Assembly: GCF_043575855.1 (NCBI RefSeq)
Contig: NZ_CP144375.1
Location: forward strand, 4,712,001 to 4,776,000
Source: Kutzneria buriramensis
GTDB taxonomy: Bacteria; Actinomycetota; Actinomycetes; Mycobacteriales; Pseudonocardiaceae
Direction: 5' to 3'
Length of the DNA: 64,000 nucleotides
This document shows, piece by piece, positions 1 through 8,566 of the stretch. A model generated the notes under the pieces. It made no database searches, was not told the DNA's origin, and saw only the letters and a program-made list of their open reading frames with translations. A program made the position numbers and the translations under genes. Each line of letters starts with the position of its first letter. The stretch's first letter is position 1.

Positions 1-156
1 GCGATCGCGGTCGGCCACCCGTTCGGCATGACCGGCGCGCGCATCGCCACCACGTTGATCAACTCGCTGCAGTTCCACGACAAGCAGTTCGGCCTCGAGA
101 CGATGTGCGTCGGCGGCGGCCAGGGCATGGCGATGGTGCTGGAGCGCCTGAGCTGA
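1..156 (+). CDS. Thiolase (acetyl-CoA acyltransferase), C-terminal fragment
   Basis: The window opens inside this reading frame; only the last 51 codons are present. The fragment contains the thiolase C-terminal signature: a Gly-His-Pro motif (GHPFGMTGAR) carrying the catalytic His, and the CVGGGQGMAM loop carrying the second catalytic Cys and the glycine turn. Enzymes of this family cleave or form 3-ketoacyl-CoA in beta-oxidation or acetoacetyl-CoA synthesis. The substrate class cannot be told from this piece. The gene ends 20 bp before the convergent neighbour. Confidence 0.9.
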   Translation, partial: AIAVGHPFGMTGARIATTLINSLQFHDKQFGLETMCVGGGQGMAMVLERLS

Positions 157-176
157 CGATCCCCCAGTCCTGACGA

Positions 177-1505
177 TCACAGGCCGGCGTCGACCACGAC
201 GCCGGCCTTGTTCGTGGTCAGGTGGACGGGGTTGCCGGTGTGCAGCAGCTTGCCGCAGCCGAGGTTGTCGAAGGACCCCGACAGCCGCTGGGCCAGGAAC
301 GTGAACAGGTTGCTGGCCGCGCCGGGATCGGGCGAAGGGCCGGTCTTGGTGAAGCGCTCGTCCAGCTTGGTGCGCTGCAGGCCGGTGGTGAACAGGGCAC
401 GGCAGTAGGCCTGCGGCGTCTCGGTGCGCGGGTTGATCTGCGGCATGTCGACGCCGACCCGGTACAGGTTGGTCTTGTTGACGCTGAACCTGGTCCCGTC
501 CATGGTCATCGGGTCGTTGGTGGGCACGAGGGCGATCGGCGCGGCCTGCCGGGCGGCGGCCTGCAGCTCGTCCAGGGCCAGCGAGGTGACCTGCTTGCCG
601 CTGGCCAGGTCGGTCGCGGTGTAGGGGGTGCAGCCCAGTGCCGGGTCGACGAACGCGTCCAGCAGCAGGTTGTCGCTGCCGTTGTTCAGCTTGGCGACGA
701 CCTTGGCCTTGGTCTTCGGGCGTACCTTGGCCGCGCCCAGCCTGGCCTCGTTGGCCGGCGTGTCCTGCGCGATGCGGCCGTCGCGGGCCTGCAGATACGT
801 CGTGGTGACGTTGTCGCTCTGGTCCTGGTCGACCAGCCCGTAGTCCCGGGTGGTCATGCACGGCTTGCCGTCCTTGCCGGTGCCCAGCGGCGGGATGACC
901 AGCTTCTTGCGGGCGATCGCGTTGTTGGCGGCGGCGAAGAACGGCTGGGCGTTGCAGTAGGCGTACTGGCCGAAGATCGAGTTGCCGTCGCCGTTCACGC
1001 ACGAGCCGGTGTCGCCGCGCAGCGTGAGGTTGGTGCCGTTGAAGCCGAACCAGATGCCGACGGCGGCGCCGGCCGGCAGCGCGGGCGGGGTCGGCGCGAC
1101 CTCCGGCCGGCTGCCCTTGTCGACGACCAGCGGATCGAACACGGAGAGCTTGCCGGTCGCCGGGTCCAGGATGGTGGCCTGCACGAAGGCCGACTGGTCG
1201 GCGTTGGTCTCGGTGCAGTGGCCGCCGTCGGTCGCGGTCAGCTGGTACGGCGTGGCGAGTCCCTTGGCCGACAACGGGTTGGCCGGCACGATCAGCGTGC
1301 AGTTCGGCGTGGGGACGTTGGTCTGGTTGGCCGCGAGCTGCGGATCCCCTTGCACGGCAACAGTTGCCACCACGGCCACGGCCGCGCCGAGCACCGCCAG
1401 CGCGGGCACGCCCAGGGCGAGCCGGCTGCGCACGGACAGCTTCTTCAGTTGGGGTAACACAAAGGTCGGTCTGATCGTCTTCCAGCGCATCTTCGGCTCG
1501 CTCAC
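177..1505 (-). CDS. Membrane-anchored extracytoplasmic protein of unknown function
   Basis: A 442-residue protein starts at a GTG with a strong purine-rich ribosome site (GAGGAGGAGA) just upstream. A basic cytoplasmic N-terminus of about 28 residues precedes one hydrophobic segment (about residues 29-50). The remainder is a large exported domain with several Cys residues that could form disulfides. I recognise no catalytic motif or named family, so the function is unknown. The gene lies downstream of the Bax inhibitor-like gene but is separated from it by an intrinsic-terminator-like hairpin, so it is probably its own transcription unit. Confidence 0.75.
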   Translation of the reverse strand: MSEPKMRWKTIRPTFVLPQLKKLSVRSRLALGVPALAVLGAAVAVVATVAVQGDPQLAANQTNVPTPNCTLIVPANPLSAKGLATPYQLTATDGGHCTETNADQSAFVQATILDPATGKLSVFDPLVVDKGSRPEVAPTPPALPAGAAVGIWFGFNGTNLTLRGDTGSCVNGDGNSIFGQYAYCNAQPFFAAANNAIARKKLVIPPLGTGKDGKPCMTTRDYGLVDQDQSDNVTTTYLQARDGRIAQDTPANEARLGAAKVRPKTKAKVVAKLNNGSDNLLLDAFVDPALGCTPYTATDLASGKQVTSLALDELQAAARQAAPIALVPTNDPMTMDGTRFSVNKTNLYRVGVDMPQINPRTETPQAYCRALFTTGLQRTKLDERFTKTGPSPDPGAASNLFTFLAQRLSGSFDNLGCGKLLHTGNPVHLTTNKAGVVVDAGL

Positions 1506-1602
1506 CGGTGTCTCCTCCTCGAGAACCCACTTCCCCGGTAGCGACTACGCCGCTGGTTCGGTTCGGGTTCAGTCGAGATGGAAATCGACCCGTGACACGG
1601 AA

Positions 1603-1632
1603 AACGCCGACATCCTGACGGATGCCGGCGTT
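1603..1632 (-). terminator. Intrinsic terminator after the Bax inhibitor-1 gene
   Basis: Two 13-bp arms (AACGCCGACATCC and its near-perfect complement, one mismatch) are separated by a 4-nt loop. Read on the minus strand the stem is followed by a short T run, as in rho-independent terminators. It lies about 20 bp downstream of the minus-strand stop at 1652. Confidence 0.7.
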
Positions 1633-1651
1633 CCTGACAAGACGCTGTGAG

Positions 1652-2458
1652 CTAGTTTCGCTGAAGGCTCGCGAACAGTCGCAGAAGTTCCAGGTAGAGC
1701 CAGACCAGCGTGACCATGAGGCCGAAGGCGATGTACCACCCGAACCGGGCGGGCGCGCCGGCGCGGATGGCACGGTCGGCCATGTCGAAGTCCAGCAGCA
1801 GGTTGAACGCCGCGATGCCGATGAACAGCAGGCTCACGATGATCGACAGCGCGCCGTGGCCGCTGCGCAGGCCCAGGTCCACCCCGAACAGCGAGAAGAT
1901 GAGGTTGAAGACCACCAGGGCCAGCGCGCCCGCAGTGGCGCCGATGATCCACTTGGTCAGCCGGGGCGTGACCTTGACCGCGCCGGTCTTGTAGACGATC
2001 AGCATCACGCCGAACACCGCGACCGTGCCGACGATGGCCTGGAGCGCCACGCCGGGCACCCAGCGGTTGAACAGCTCGGTGATGGTGCCCAGGAACACGC
2101 CCTCGGCCGCGGAGTACGCGAGGATCAGCGCCGGGTTGCTGGACTGCCGGAAGATGATGAACATCGACAGCGCGAAGCCGACGATCAGCGCGACGAACGC
2201 CCAGCCGTACGGCAGTCCGGCGATGATGGACAGGCCGCCGGTGACCACCGCCGTGCCCAGCGTGACCGCGGTCTTGGTGACCACGTCGTCGATCGTCATC
2301 GGCCGGTCCGCGGCCGTCGGCGGCGCGGGGTATCCCGGGCCCTGCGGGTAGCCGTACCCGGGCTGGGTCTGCGTCTGACCCTGGTAGCCGAAGTTCGCGT
2401 AGCCGCCCTGGCCGTTGCCGGGCAGGTTGCGGAACGCCGGGTTGCTCGATGTGCGCAC
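1652..2458 (-). CDS. Bax inhibitor-1/YccA family integral membrane protein
   Basis: The 268-residue protein begins at GTG 2458, which has an ideal AGGAGG eight bases upstream; longer in-frame readings lack such a site. A Gly/Tyr/Gln/Pro-rich cytoplasmic tail (about residues 1-55) precedes seven hydrophobic segments, and the tail carries the TIDDVV entry typical of actinobacterial YccA-like proteins. Family members are Bax inhibitor-1-like membrane proteins thought to be ion channels or leak pathways; the physiological role in actinomycetes is not settled. The gene ends at a hairpin terminator. Confidence 0.88.
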   Translation of the reverse strand: MRTSSNPAFRNLPGNGQGGYANFGYQGQTQTQPGYGYPQGPGYPAPPTAADRPMTIDDVVTKTAVTLGTAVVTGGLSIIAGLPYGWAFVALIVGFALSMFIIFRQSSNPALILAYSAAEGVFLGTITELFNRWVPGVALQAIVGTVAVFGVMLIVYKTGAVKVTPRLTKWIIGATAGALALVVFNLIFSLFGVDLGLRSGHGALSIIVSLLFIGIAAFNLLLDFDMADRAIRAGAPARFGWYIAFGLMVTLVWLYLELLRLFASLQRN

Positions 2459-2816
2459 CTGGTCCTCCTGGAACGTATGGCGCCTACTGCTAGTGCAACG
2501 GTAACCGGGCTCGATCGGTTCCCACTGAGGCAAAGGTGACTTTACCAACAGGGACGAACGTGCACTGATCCGTTCAGTCTAGTGATCGACGATCTCACGC
2601 CGCCTTGACACGTTCGGTGACCTCGGAGATCCTCCCGCTGGCGGCTTGCCCGCCGTCCGCGGGCCAGCCAGGCTCGCAGGGCGGCCCACCACGGCCTTCT
2701 CGTTCCGTCGGGGGAACGAGTCCCCGGACCGCCGCTGTCGTTTACGTCCGACCAAGACGAAGGGCACCGCGCCGCGGGGAAGCGGCACGGCGCCCACGAG
2801 GGAGCGCAGGACCGTC
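2459..2816. other. Divergent intergenic region, 358 bp, no gene seen
   Basis: This region separates the minus-strand Bax inhibitor-like gene from the plus-strand surface-protein gene, so it must hold both promoters. The plus-strand frame stays open back to 2646, but the encoded residues are low-complexity basic sequence and the export signal begins only at 2817. I saw no convincing operator, hairpin or small gene. Confidence 0.5.
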
Positions 2817-4232
2817 ATGGGACTGAGCAAACTGGTCGCTGGGGTGACCGGGATCACGATGTTGACCGTAGGACTGGCCGTGGTGGCCGCGCCGACGGCC
2901 AGCGCCGACGAGAAGCCGACCAACGGGGGCGCCGGCGTCCTGACACCGGCCCAGCCCTATGCGGACAAGGATCCGAAGCAGACTCAGGACTGGCTCGGCC
3001 AGTACCTGGTCAACGGCAAGGCGGTGTACTGCGTCAAGTGGGAGTTCAACGCCCCCAAGGCGGACACCGAGTACACGCCGGACGGCCAGCTGGCCGACAA
3101 GTGGGGCACGACGCTCGATCCGCAGGCTCGCGCGGAGGTCTCGTACCTGCTGCTGCGCTACGGCGACACGAGTGACGACAACCAGGCCGCGGCGGTGGCG
3201 CACCTGCTGCACACCTACACCGCCACCGGCAGCACCGACCCTGCCAAGGGATTCAAGGACATCGGCTACGACGCGGCGGCGCACCTCAAGGAGCTGCCGG
3301 CCGCGGCCCAGGACGACGTGGCCAAGATTCAGGCCGACGTCAAGGCCAACTTCGGGCCGTGGAAGGTGACCGTGACCGCGCCGACGGCGGCGCAGGTCAT
3401 CGGCACCCCCGACAAGTGGACGATCGCGGTCAACCGGGACGGCGGCGACGGCAAGGCGATCACCGGCGTGCCGGTGAAGCTGAAGGTCACCGACGGCACG
3501 GTCAAGAAGAAGACCGTGACCACGCCCGACGACGGCAGCCCGCTGACGGTCGACGTGACGCCGACGGGTCCGAACCCGACGGTGGAGGCCGACGTGACCT
3601 CACCCACGGCGGAGCCGGTCGTGCAGCAGCCGAAGGACGCGTCGGGCAACTACCAGTGGACCGTCACCACCGGCGGCCAGACCAATGTCAAGAACGAGGT
3701 CAGCACCACCGCCACCACCGCGCCGGGCTCGGTCAAGGTGACCAAGGTGGACAGCAAGACCAATGCTGCCATCGCGGGCGTCCAACTGCGACTGACCGGC
3801 TCGGACAAGACGGCCGCGGCGGTCAAGCAGGACGGCAGCCCGCTCAACGGCGCCGCCGGCAAGCCGCTGGTGGTCACGACCGGCGCGGACGGCGCGGCCA
3901 CTGTGGACGGTCTGCGCACGCCGCAGGACATCTGCCTGGTCGAGGTGGCCGCGCCCAGCGGGTACGACGAGAACTTCGACGCGTCCTCACCGCCGACCGT
4001 GTGCGGATCGGTGGAGCCGGGCAAGACGCTGACGCTGCAACTGGCCAACACGCCGAACACGCCGACGGTGCCGGTGAAGATCCCGGCCGGCGGCTCGCCG
4101 CCGGTCCTGACCGCGGGCACGGCGACCGAGCTGAACCCGGGCGCGCTGGCCGCGGTCGGCGGGCTCGTGCTGGCCGCCCTCGCGGGCGTCGGCCTGGTGC
4201 TGCGTCGCCGGAGGCTCGCCTCGCGTGGGTAG
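2817..4232 (+). CDS. Thioester-domain and Cna-B-like cell-surface protein
   Basis: The 471-residue protein starts at ATG 2817 after a GGAG site. It has a signal peptide (residues 1 to about 32, cleavage near ASADE). Next is a thioester-type (TQXA) domain with the YCVKWEF Cys strand and the DDNQAAAVAHLL helix, which would supply the Cys and Gln of the internal thioester. After this come Ig-like and SpaA/Cna-B-like repeats of about 100 residues each (Lys-rich strands such as VKVTKVDSKT). A C-terminal hydrophobic helix and an RRRR tail follow. Thioester surface proteins bind host or environmental targets covalently. No canonical LPXTG is visible before the helix, although the next gene is a sortase that overlaps this one by 8 bp. 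Confidence 0.85.
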   Translation: MGLSKLVAGVTGITMLTVGLAVVAAPTASADEKPTNGGAGVLTPAQPYADKDPKQTQDWLGQYLVNGKAVYCVKWEFNAPKADTEYTPDGQLADKWGTTLDPQARAEVSYLLLRYGDTSDDNQAAAVAHLLHTYTATGSTDPAKGFKDIGYDAAAHLKELPAAAQDDVAKIQADVKANFGPWKVTVTAPTAAQVIGTPDKWTIAVNRDGGDGKAITGVPVKLKVTDGTVKKKTVTTPDDGSPLTVDVTPTGPNPTVEADVTSPTAEPVVQQPKDASGNYQWTVTTGGQTNVKNEVSTTATTAPGSVKVTKVDSKTNAAIAGVQLRLTGSDKTAAAVKQDGSPLNGAAGKPLVVTTGADGAATVDGLRTPQDICLVEVAAPSGYDENFDASSPPTVCGSVEPGKTLTLQLANTPNTPTVPVKIPAGGSPPVLTAGTATELNPGALAAVGGLVLAALAGVGLVLRRRRLASRG

Positions 4233-4977
4233 GCATCGCGCGTCGGGAACCCGCTGGCCGGTGGCGGCCGGCGGGTTTCCCGTCGCCGGGCGGTCCCGCT
4301 ACCGGAACCCGACGGCCGCCGCGACCACGGCGGTCAGCGGCGCGGTCGGGCTGACGATGATCGTCCTGGCGGCGGGCGCGACGCTGGTGGGCCAGCCGCA
4401 GCAGGTGCCGGGCTCGCCGCTGCCGGTCGGCCACACCCAGACCGTCGACCCGCAGGCCGGGCCGGCGCCGGTCACCGTGCCGCCGCCGACCACCAACGCG
4501 ATCACCGGCACCACGACGGCGGAAGCGCCGAAGCCGCCCGCGCCGAACACCGTCCTGCTGCCCAAGGGCGGCCGCGCGGCGCTGGTGCGCAGCGGTGTCG
4601 CCGGGGACGGCACGCTCCAGATCCCCAACAGCATCACGCAGGCGGCGCTGTGGGGTGCGGCCCTGGACTCCCCGACCGGCGCGACGCTGCTGGCGGGGCA
4701 CATCAACTGGGCGGGCGCCGCCGGGCCGTTCGCCGAGCTGTGGGGCGCGCAGGCCGGCCAGACCGTCACGGTGATCGACGGCAGCGGCAAGCCGCTGACC
4801 TTCGTCATCGACCAGGTGCTGACCGTCGACAAGGACAATCTCCCGCAGCACGCGGACGAGCTTTTCGGTCAGACCGGATCGCACCGGTTGGTGCTGGTCA
4901 CGTGCGGTGGCAAGTGGGTCGGCGGGGCCCTGGGCTATGACCAGAACCGCGTTGTGATCGCGCATCCCGTGCCCTGA
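4225..4977 (+). CDS. Class F sortase
   Basis: A 250-residue membrane-anchored transpeptidase. GTG 4225 has GGAGG ten bases upstream and overlaps the preceding stop, implying translational coupling. A basic N-terminus and one hydrophobic segment (about residues 37-55) lead to a Pro/Thr-rich linker. The catalytic domain then holds all three sortase residues: His159 in LLAGHINW, Cys227 in LVTCGG, and Arg242 in QNRVV. The short C-terminal end after the Arg is usual for class F. Sortases join exported proteins to the cell wall; the obvious substrate is the overlapping thioester protein. The class assignment comes from motif context. Confidence 0.92.
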   Translation: MGRHRASGTRWPVAAGGFPVAGRSRYRNPTAAATTAVSGAVGLTMIVLAAGATLVGQPQQVPGSPLPVGHTQTVDPQAGPAPVTVPPPTTNAITGTTTAEAPKPPAPNTVLLPKGGRAALVRSGVAGDGTLQIPNSITQAALWGAALDSPTGATLLAGHINWAGAAGPFAELWGAQAGQTVTVIDGSGKPLTFVIDQVLTVDKDNLPQHADELFGQTGSHRLVLVTCGGKWVGGALGYDQNRVVIAHPVP

Positions 4978-5028
4978 ATCCCATTCCTCGGCGACAACCC
5001 GGCCGGGCGCTGCGTCGTCTCACCGGTC

Positions 5029-6213
5029 ATGGGGCTCAGGCAGAGGTGGGGTTGGCTGACGACCGCGGTGGCGCTGGTGCTGGCCGTGGTCGTCGTGATC
5101 GTGATGGGACAGCAGTCGGGACAGCAGACCACGGCCCAGCCGGGGCCGACCACGACCACGACGAATCCGGGGCCGATCACACCCGCCGGCCAGGCCGGTC
5201 CGGCCGCCGGCCCCACCCCCGCCCTGCCGGCGCCGACCGGCCCGCAGCCGAAGTGGATGCACAAGCTCGCGCCCGGCGAGAAGCCTCCCCAGTTCATCCT
5301 GTTCTCCTTCGACGGCGGCGCGTCCGGCCCACACTGGGAGAAGGTGCTGCCGATCGCCGAGCGGACCGGGGCGAAGGTGACGGCGATGCTGTCCGGGCCG
5401 TACCTGATCCCGGACCGGGAGAAGGACGAGTACACCGGGCCGGGGCATCCGACCGGCACCAGCGAGATCGGCTTCGGCGGCTCCGACGCCGACATCCGGA
5501 CCCGCGTCGCCTACCTCAACCGGGCGGCGGCCGACGGCATGGAGTTCGGCACGCACTACAACGGGCACTTCTGCCAGGGCGTGGAGCCCAGCGTCGGCTT
5601 CTGGTCGACCGCCGGCTGGAACACCGAGCTGGACCAGTTCTTCTCCTTCCTCAAGGAGATCGACGGCAAGGGCCTGAAGATCACCCCGGACATGATCAAG
5701 GGCGGCCGCACGCCGTGCCTGGAGGGCAACTGGGACCAACTGTTCCCGTCGATGAGGGCGCACGGTTTCGTCTATGACACCAGCCATGTCTCGTTCGGCG
5801 TGACCTGGCCGACGGTCGACCGGGGGCTGTGGGAGTTCCCGCTGCCCGAGGTGCGGGTGCCGGCGCTGGACAAGAACGTGGTCATGATGGACTACAACTT
5901 CTGGTACCTGTTGGACGGCGCGCAGGAGGGCGACGACGCTCGCGGGCCGGAGTTCACGCCGATCGTGCTGGACACCTACCGGTCGGTGTACCAGGCCGCG
6001 TTCAACGGCAACCGGGCGCCGCTGGTGATCGCCAACCACTTCAACGACTGGGCCGGCGGCGCCTTCTCCGGCGCGGTCGAGCAGTTCATGAGCGAGACCT
6101 GCGCCAAGTCGGAGACCGTCTGCGCCACGTACACGCAGGTGATCCAGTGGCTGCAACTCCAGGATCCGGCGGTGCTGACGTCGCTGCGGGCGCTGCCGGC
6201 AGCGCACAACTGA
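5029..6213 (+). CDS. Secreted polysaccharide deacetylase-like protein
   Basis: A 394-residue protein with an N-terminal membrane anchor or signal (about residues 8-27) and a Thr/Pro linker to about residue 75. The catalytic module follows. FSFDGG matches the motif-1 Asp-containing strand of NodB-homology deacetylases. GTHYNGHF gives the His-x3-His metal pair, and WEFPLPEV and the late IANHFNDW provide further conserved positions. Such enzymes remove acetyl groups from peptidoglycan or other surface glycans. The insert-rich layout is typical of a divergent actinobacterial subgroup, so the substrate is uncertain. It follows the sortase by 51 bp and may be part of the same surface module. Confidence 0.8.
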   Translation: MGLRQRWGWLTTAVALVLAVVVVIVMGQQSGQQTTAQPGPTTTTTNPGPITPAGQAGPAAGPTPALPAPTGPQPKWMHKLAPGEKPPQFILFSFDGGASGPHWEKVLPIAERTGAKVTAMLSGPYLIPDREKDEYTGPGHPTGTSEIGFGGSDADIRTRVAYLNRAAADGMEFGTHYNGHFCQGVEPSVGFWSTAGWNTELDQFFSFLKEIDGKGLKITPDMIKGGRTPCLEGNWDQLFPSMRAHGFVYDTSHVSFGVTWPTVDRGLWEFPLPEVRVPALDKNVVMMDYNFWYLLDGAQEGDDARGPEFTPIVLDTYRSVYQAAFNGNRAPLVIANHFNDWAGGAFSGAVEQFMSETCAKSETVCATYTQVIQWLQLQDPAVLTSLRALPAAHN

Positions 6214-6338
6214 GAGCCGGTCATCCTACGAAAGACGCGCGCATCGGGTCTGAAGGTGTCTAGCCGCGGGCCGCAGAAAGGGCTTACTGTTGGGGTCCGC
6301 CGCGTCCTTGCCCACGTACGTCGTCCAAGGAGTGAGCG

Positions 6339-6470
6339 ATGTCCGCACCGAAGACCGTCAAGCGCGCCGAGAAGGCCGTGCAGAAGCCCACCCGCCGCCC
6401 CTGGGTGAAGCCGGACTTCAGCGAGTACGACACCCCGATGGAGGTCACCGCGTACTCCGCGCGCGTCTGA
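6339..6470 (+). CDS. pqqA: PqqA, coenzyme PQQ precursor peptide
   Basis: A 43-residue peptide starts at ATG 6339 behind an AAGGAG site. Its C-terminal half holds the diagnostic core: a Trp-containing lead-in (RPWVKPDF) and then MEVTAY, in which Glu35 and Tyr39 are the two residues crosslinked and excised to form PQQ. The N-terminal half is Lys/Arg-rich and would serve as the leader bound by PqqD. The length is longer than the 23-39 residues of proteobacterial PqqA. Immediately downstream lie pqqC, pqqD, pqqE and pqqB, which fixes the assignment. Confidence 0.97.
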   Translation: MSAPKTVKRAEKAVQKPTRRPWVKPDFSEYDTPMEVTAYSARV

Positions 6471-6492
6471 CCTGTCAAGGTTTTCTCGCTTG

Positions 6493-6534
6493 GAAAGGAC
6501 CATTCCTCACGTTGGGTGCGGGAATGGTCCTTTC
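6493..6534 (+). terminator. Strong hairpin between pqqA and pqqC (attenuator or processing site)
   Basis: Perfect 14-bp inverted arms (GAAAGGACCATTCC and its complement) surround a 14-nt loop. The structure begins 23 bp after the pqqA stop and ends 25 bp before the pqqC start. The right arm ends in TTTC, a weak U tract. It could be a partial terminator or an mRNA-stabilising stem giving more pqqA than pqqCDEB mRNA. Confidence 0.7.
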
Positions 6535-6559
6535 ACCCACGCGCATCGAGGAGTCGATC

Positions 6560-7234
6560 ATGCTGGCGGCCGAGGAATTCATCGCCGAGCTGCGGGCGCT
6601 GGCGCCGCGCTACTGGCACGACCACCCGTTCCACCTGCGCCTGCACGCCGGCGAGCTCAGCCGCGAGGAACTCCAGCGGTGGGCGGCCAACCGCTGGTAC
6701 TACCAGCGCAGCCTGCCGCAGAAGGACGCCGCGATCCTCGCCAACTGCCCGCTGCCGCAGGTCAGGCGGCACTGGATGGAGCGGATCGTCTATCACGACG
6801 GCAACCGCGACGGCGAGGGCGGGGCCGAGAACTGGCTGCGCATGGCCGAGGCGGTGGGCCTGGACCGGGCCGAGGTGCTGGACGAGCGGCACGTGCTGCC
6901 GGGCGTGCGGTTCGCGGTCGACGCCTACGTGAACTTCGCGCGCACCAAGCCGTGGGTGGAGTCGGTCGCCTCCGGGCTGACCGAGATGTTCTCTCCGGGG
7001 CTGATGCGCCGGCGGCTGGCCGACATGCGCGAGAAGTACCCGTGGATCGGCGAGTCCGGTTTCGCCTACTTCGTGTCCCGGCTGACGGTGATCGCCGGCG
7101 AGGGCAAGTCCACTCTGGACATCGTGGTCGAGCACGCGCGGACCCGTGAGCAGCAGGAGGCCTGCCTGGCGGCGCTGGCGTTCAAGTGCGATGTGCTGCA
7201 AGCGATCCTGGACACCGTGGACTACCACTCATGA
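6560..7234 (+). CDS. pqqC: PqqC, pyrroloquinoline-quinone synthase
   Basis: The 224-residue enzyme starts at ATG 6560 with GAGGAG upstream. PqqC is a cofactor-free oxidase that performs ring closure and an eight-electron oxidation of AHQQ to PQQ in the cytosol. The family landmarks are clear along its whole length: the HPFHLRLHAGEL start, WAANRWYYQRSLPQKDAAILANC, RIVYHDG, ERHVLPGVRFAVDAYVNFAR, and the C-terminal LAFKCDVLQAILD. It is somewhat shorter than proteobacterial PqqC (about 250 residues), mostly at the N-terminus. The stop overlaps the pqqD start (ATGA). Confidence 0.97.
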   Translation: MLAAEEFIAELRALAPRYWHDHPFHLRLHAGELSREELQRWAANRWYYQRSLPQKDAAILANCPLPQVRRHWMERIVYHDGNRDGEGGAENWLRMAEAVGLDRAEVLDERHVLPGVRFAVDAYVNFARTKPWVESVASGLTEMFSPGLMRRRLADMREKYPWIGESGFAYFVSRLTVIAGEGKSTLDIVVEHARTREQQEACLAALAFKCDVLQAILDTVDYHS

Positions 7235-7497
7235 CGTCGCTGGACTCCGTGCCACGGGTGCGGCGCGGCGTGCGGTGCACGTACGACAAGACCCGGGACA
7301 GCGATGTCGTGCTCTTCCCGGAGGGTGTGCTGCTGCTGAACGAGACGGCCGCGGCCGTGGTGTCCCGGTGCGACGGCGCGGCGAGCATCGGCGACATCGC
7401 GCTGGCGCTGGCCGACGAGTTCGAGGGCGTGCAACCCGATGACGTGATCGAGGTGGTCGATCGGTTGGTGGCACGAAGGGTGGTGGACGTTGACTGA
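7231..7497 (+). CDS. pqqD: PqqD, PqqA-binding chaperone
   Basis: An 88-residue protein of the RiPP recognition element fold. It starts at ATG 7231 inside the pqqC stop (ATGA overlap). PqqD binds the PqqA leader and presents it to the radical SAM enzyme PqqE. Typical features seen are the RVRRGVRCTYDKTRDSDVVLFPEGVL beta-strand block (about residues 9-34) and the following LNETAAAVVSRCDG helix. The C-terminal DVIEVVDRLVARRVVDV helix and strand also fit. It overlaps pqqE by 8 bp, so the two are probably co-translated. Confidence 0.95.
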   Translation: MTSLDSVPRVRRGVRCTYDKTRDSDVVLFPEGVLLLNETAAAVVSRCDGAASIGDIALALADEFEGVQPDDVIEVVDRLVARRVVDVD

Positions 7498-8566
7498 GGC
7501 GCCGCTGGGGCTGCTCGCCGAGCTGACCCACCGCTGTCCGCTGCACTGCCCGTACTGCTCGAACCCGATCGAGCTGGTGCAGCGGGCCGACGAGCTGGAC
7601 ACCGCCACGTGGCAACGGGTTTTCGACGAGGGCCGGGAACTCGGCGTGTTGCAGGTGCACCTGTCCGGCGGAGAGCCGCTGGCCCGGCCGGACCTGCCGC
7701 AGCTGCTCGCCCACGCCAGCGGCCTGGGCTGCTACACCAATCTCGTCACCAGCGGCCTCGGGCTGACCGCCGAGCGGCTGGCCGACCTGGTCGAGCGCGG
7801 GCTCGACCACGTGCAGCTGTCGGTGCAGGACTCGGATCCCGGCAACGCCAACCTGATCGCCGGCGTGAAGGGCTACGACCGCAAGCTCGCCGCCGCCGCT
7901 TTGATCAAGGACGCCGAGCTGCCGCTGACGGTGAACGCGGTGCTGCACAAGGCGAATCTCGACAACATCGGCGGCATCATCGAGCTGGCCGAGCGGATGG
8001 GTGCGGACCGCCTGGAACTGGCCAACACCCAGTACTACGGCTGGGCGCTGCGCAACCGAGCCGCGCTGCTGCCGACCCGCGAGCAGCTTGCCGCCGCCGG
8101 ACCCGTTGTGCAGCAGGCGAAGCAGCGTCTCGACGGGCGGATGGAGATCGTATACGTGGTCGCCGACTACCACGAGGCGAACCCCAAGCCGTGCATGTAC
8201 GGCTGGGGCGCGCGGCAGCTGACCGTGGCCCCCAACGGCGATGTGCTGCCGTGCCCGGCGGCGAGCGTGATCACCACCTTGCCGGTGCAGAACGTGCGGC
8301 GGTCCTCGCTGGCGGAGATCTGGTACGACTCCGAGACGTTCAACGCCTATCGCGGCACGGAGTGGATGCGGGAGCCGTGCCGGAGCTGCCCGCGCAAGGA
8401 GATCGACTTCGGCGGCTGCCGGTGCCAGGCGTTCCAGCTCACCGGCGACGCGGCCGCCACCGACCCGGTGTGCACGCTGTCGCCGGATCATGGCCTGGTG
8501 CAGGACATTCTGGGTGCCGAGATCATCCCGGTGCGGCCGGAGTTGGCGATGAGGCGGTCGGTGTGA
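7490..8566 (+). CDS. pqqE: PqqE, radical SAM PqqA peptide cyclase
   Basis: The 358-residue enzyme starts at TTG 7490, inside the end of pqqD, behind a GAAGGGTGG site. PqqE forms the carbon-carbon bond between Glu and Tyr of PqqA. The radical SAM cluster motif is Cys16-x3-Cys20-x2-Cys23 (HRCPLHCPYC), followed by the LHLSGGEPL-type SAM-binding loop (QVHLSGGEPLARPD). The C-terminal SPASM region carries the auxiliary-cluster cysteines (CPAAS, CRSCPRKE, GGCRC, VC). All expected cysteines appear present. Its GTGTGA end overlaps the pqqB start. Confidence 0.97.
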   Translation: MTEAPLGLLAELTHRCPLHCPYCSNPIELVQRADELDTATWQRVFDEGRELGVLQVHLSGGEPLARPDLPQLLAHASGLGCYTNLVTSGLGLTAERLADLVERGLDHVQLSVQDSDPGNANLIAGVKGYDRKLAAAALIKDAELPLTVNAVLHKANLDNIGGIIELAERMGADRLELANTQYYGWALRNRAALLPTREQLAAAGPVVQQAKQRLDGRMEIVYVVADYHEANPKPCMYGWGARQLTVAPNGDVLPCPAASVITTLPVQNVRRSSLAEIWYDSETFNAYRGTEWMREPCRSCPRKEIDFGGCRCQAFQLTGDAAATDPVCTLSPDHGLVQDILGAEIIPVRPELAMRRSV

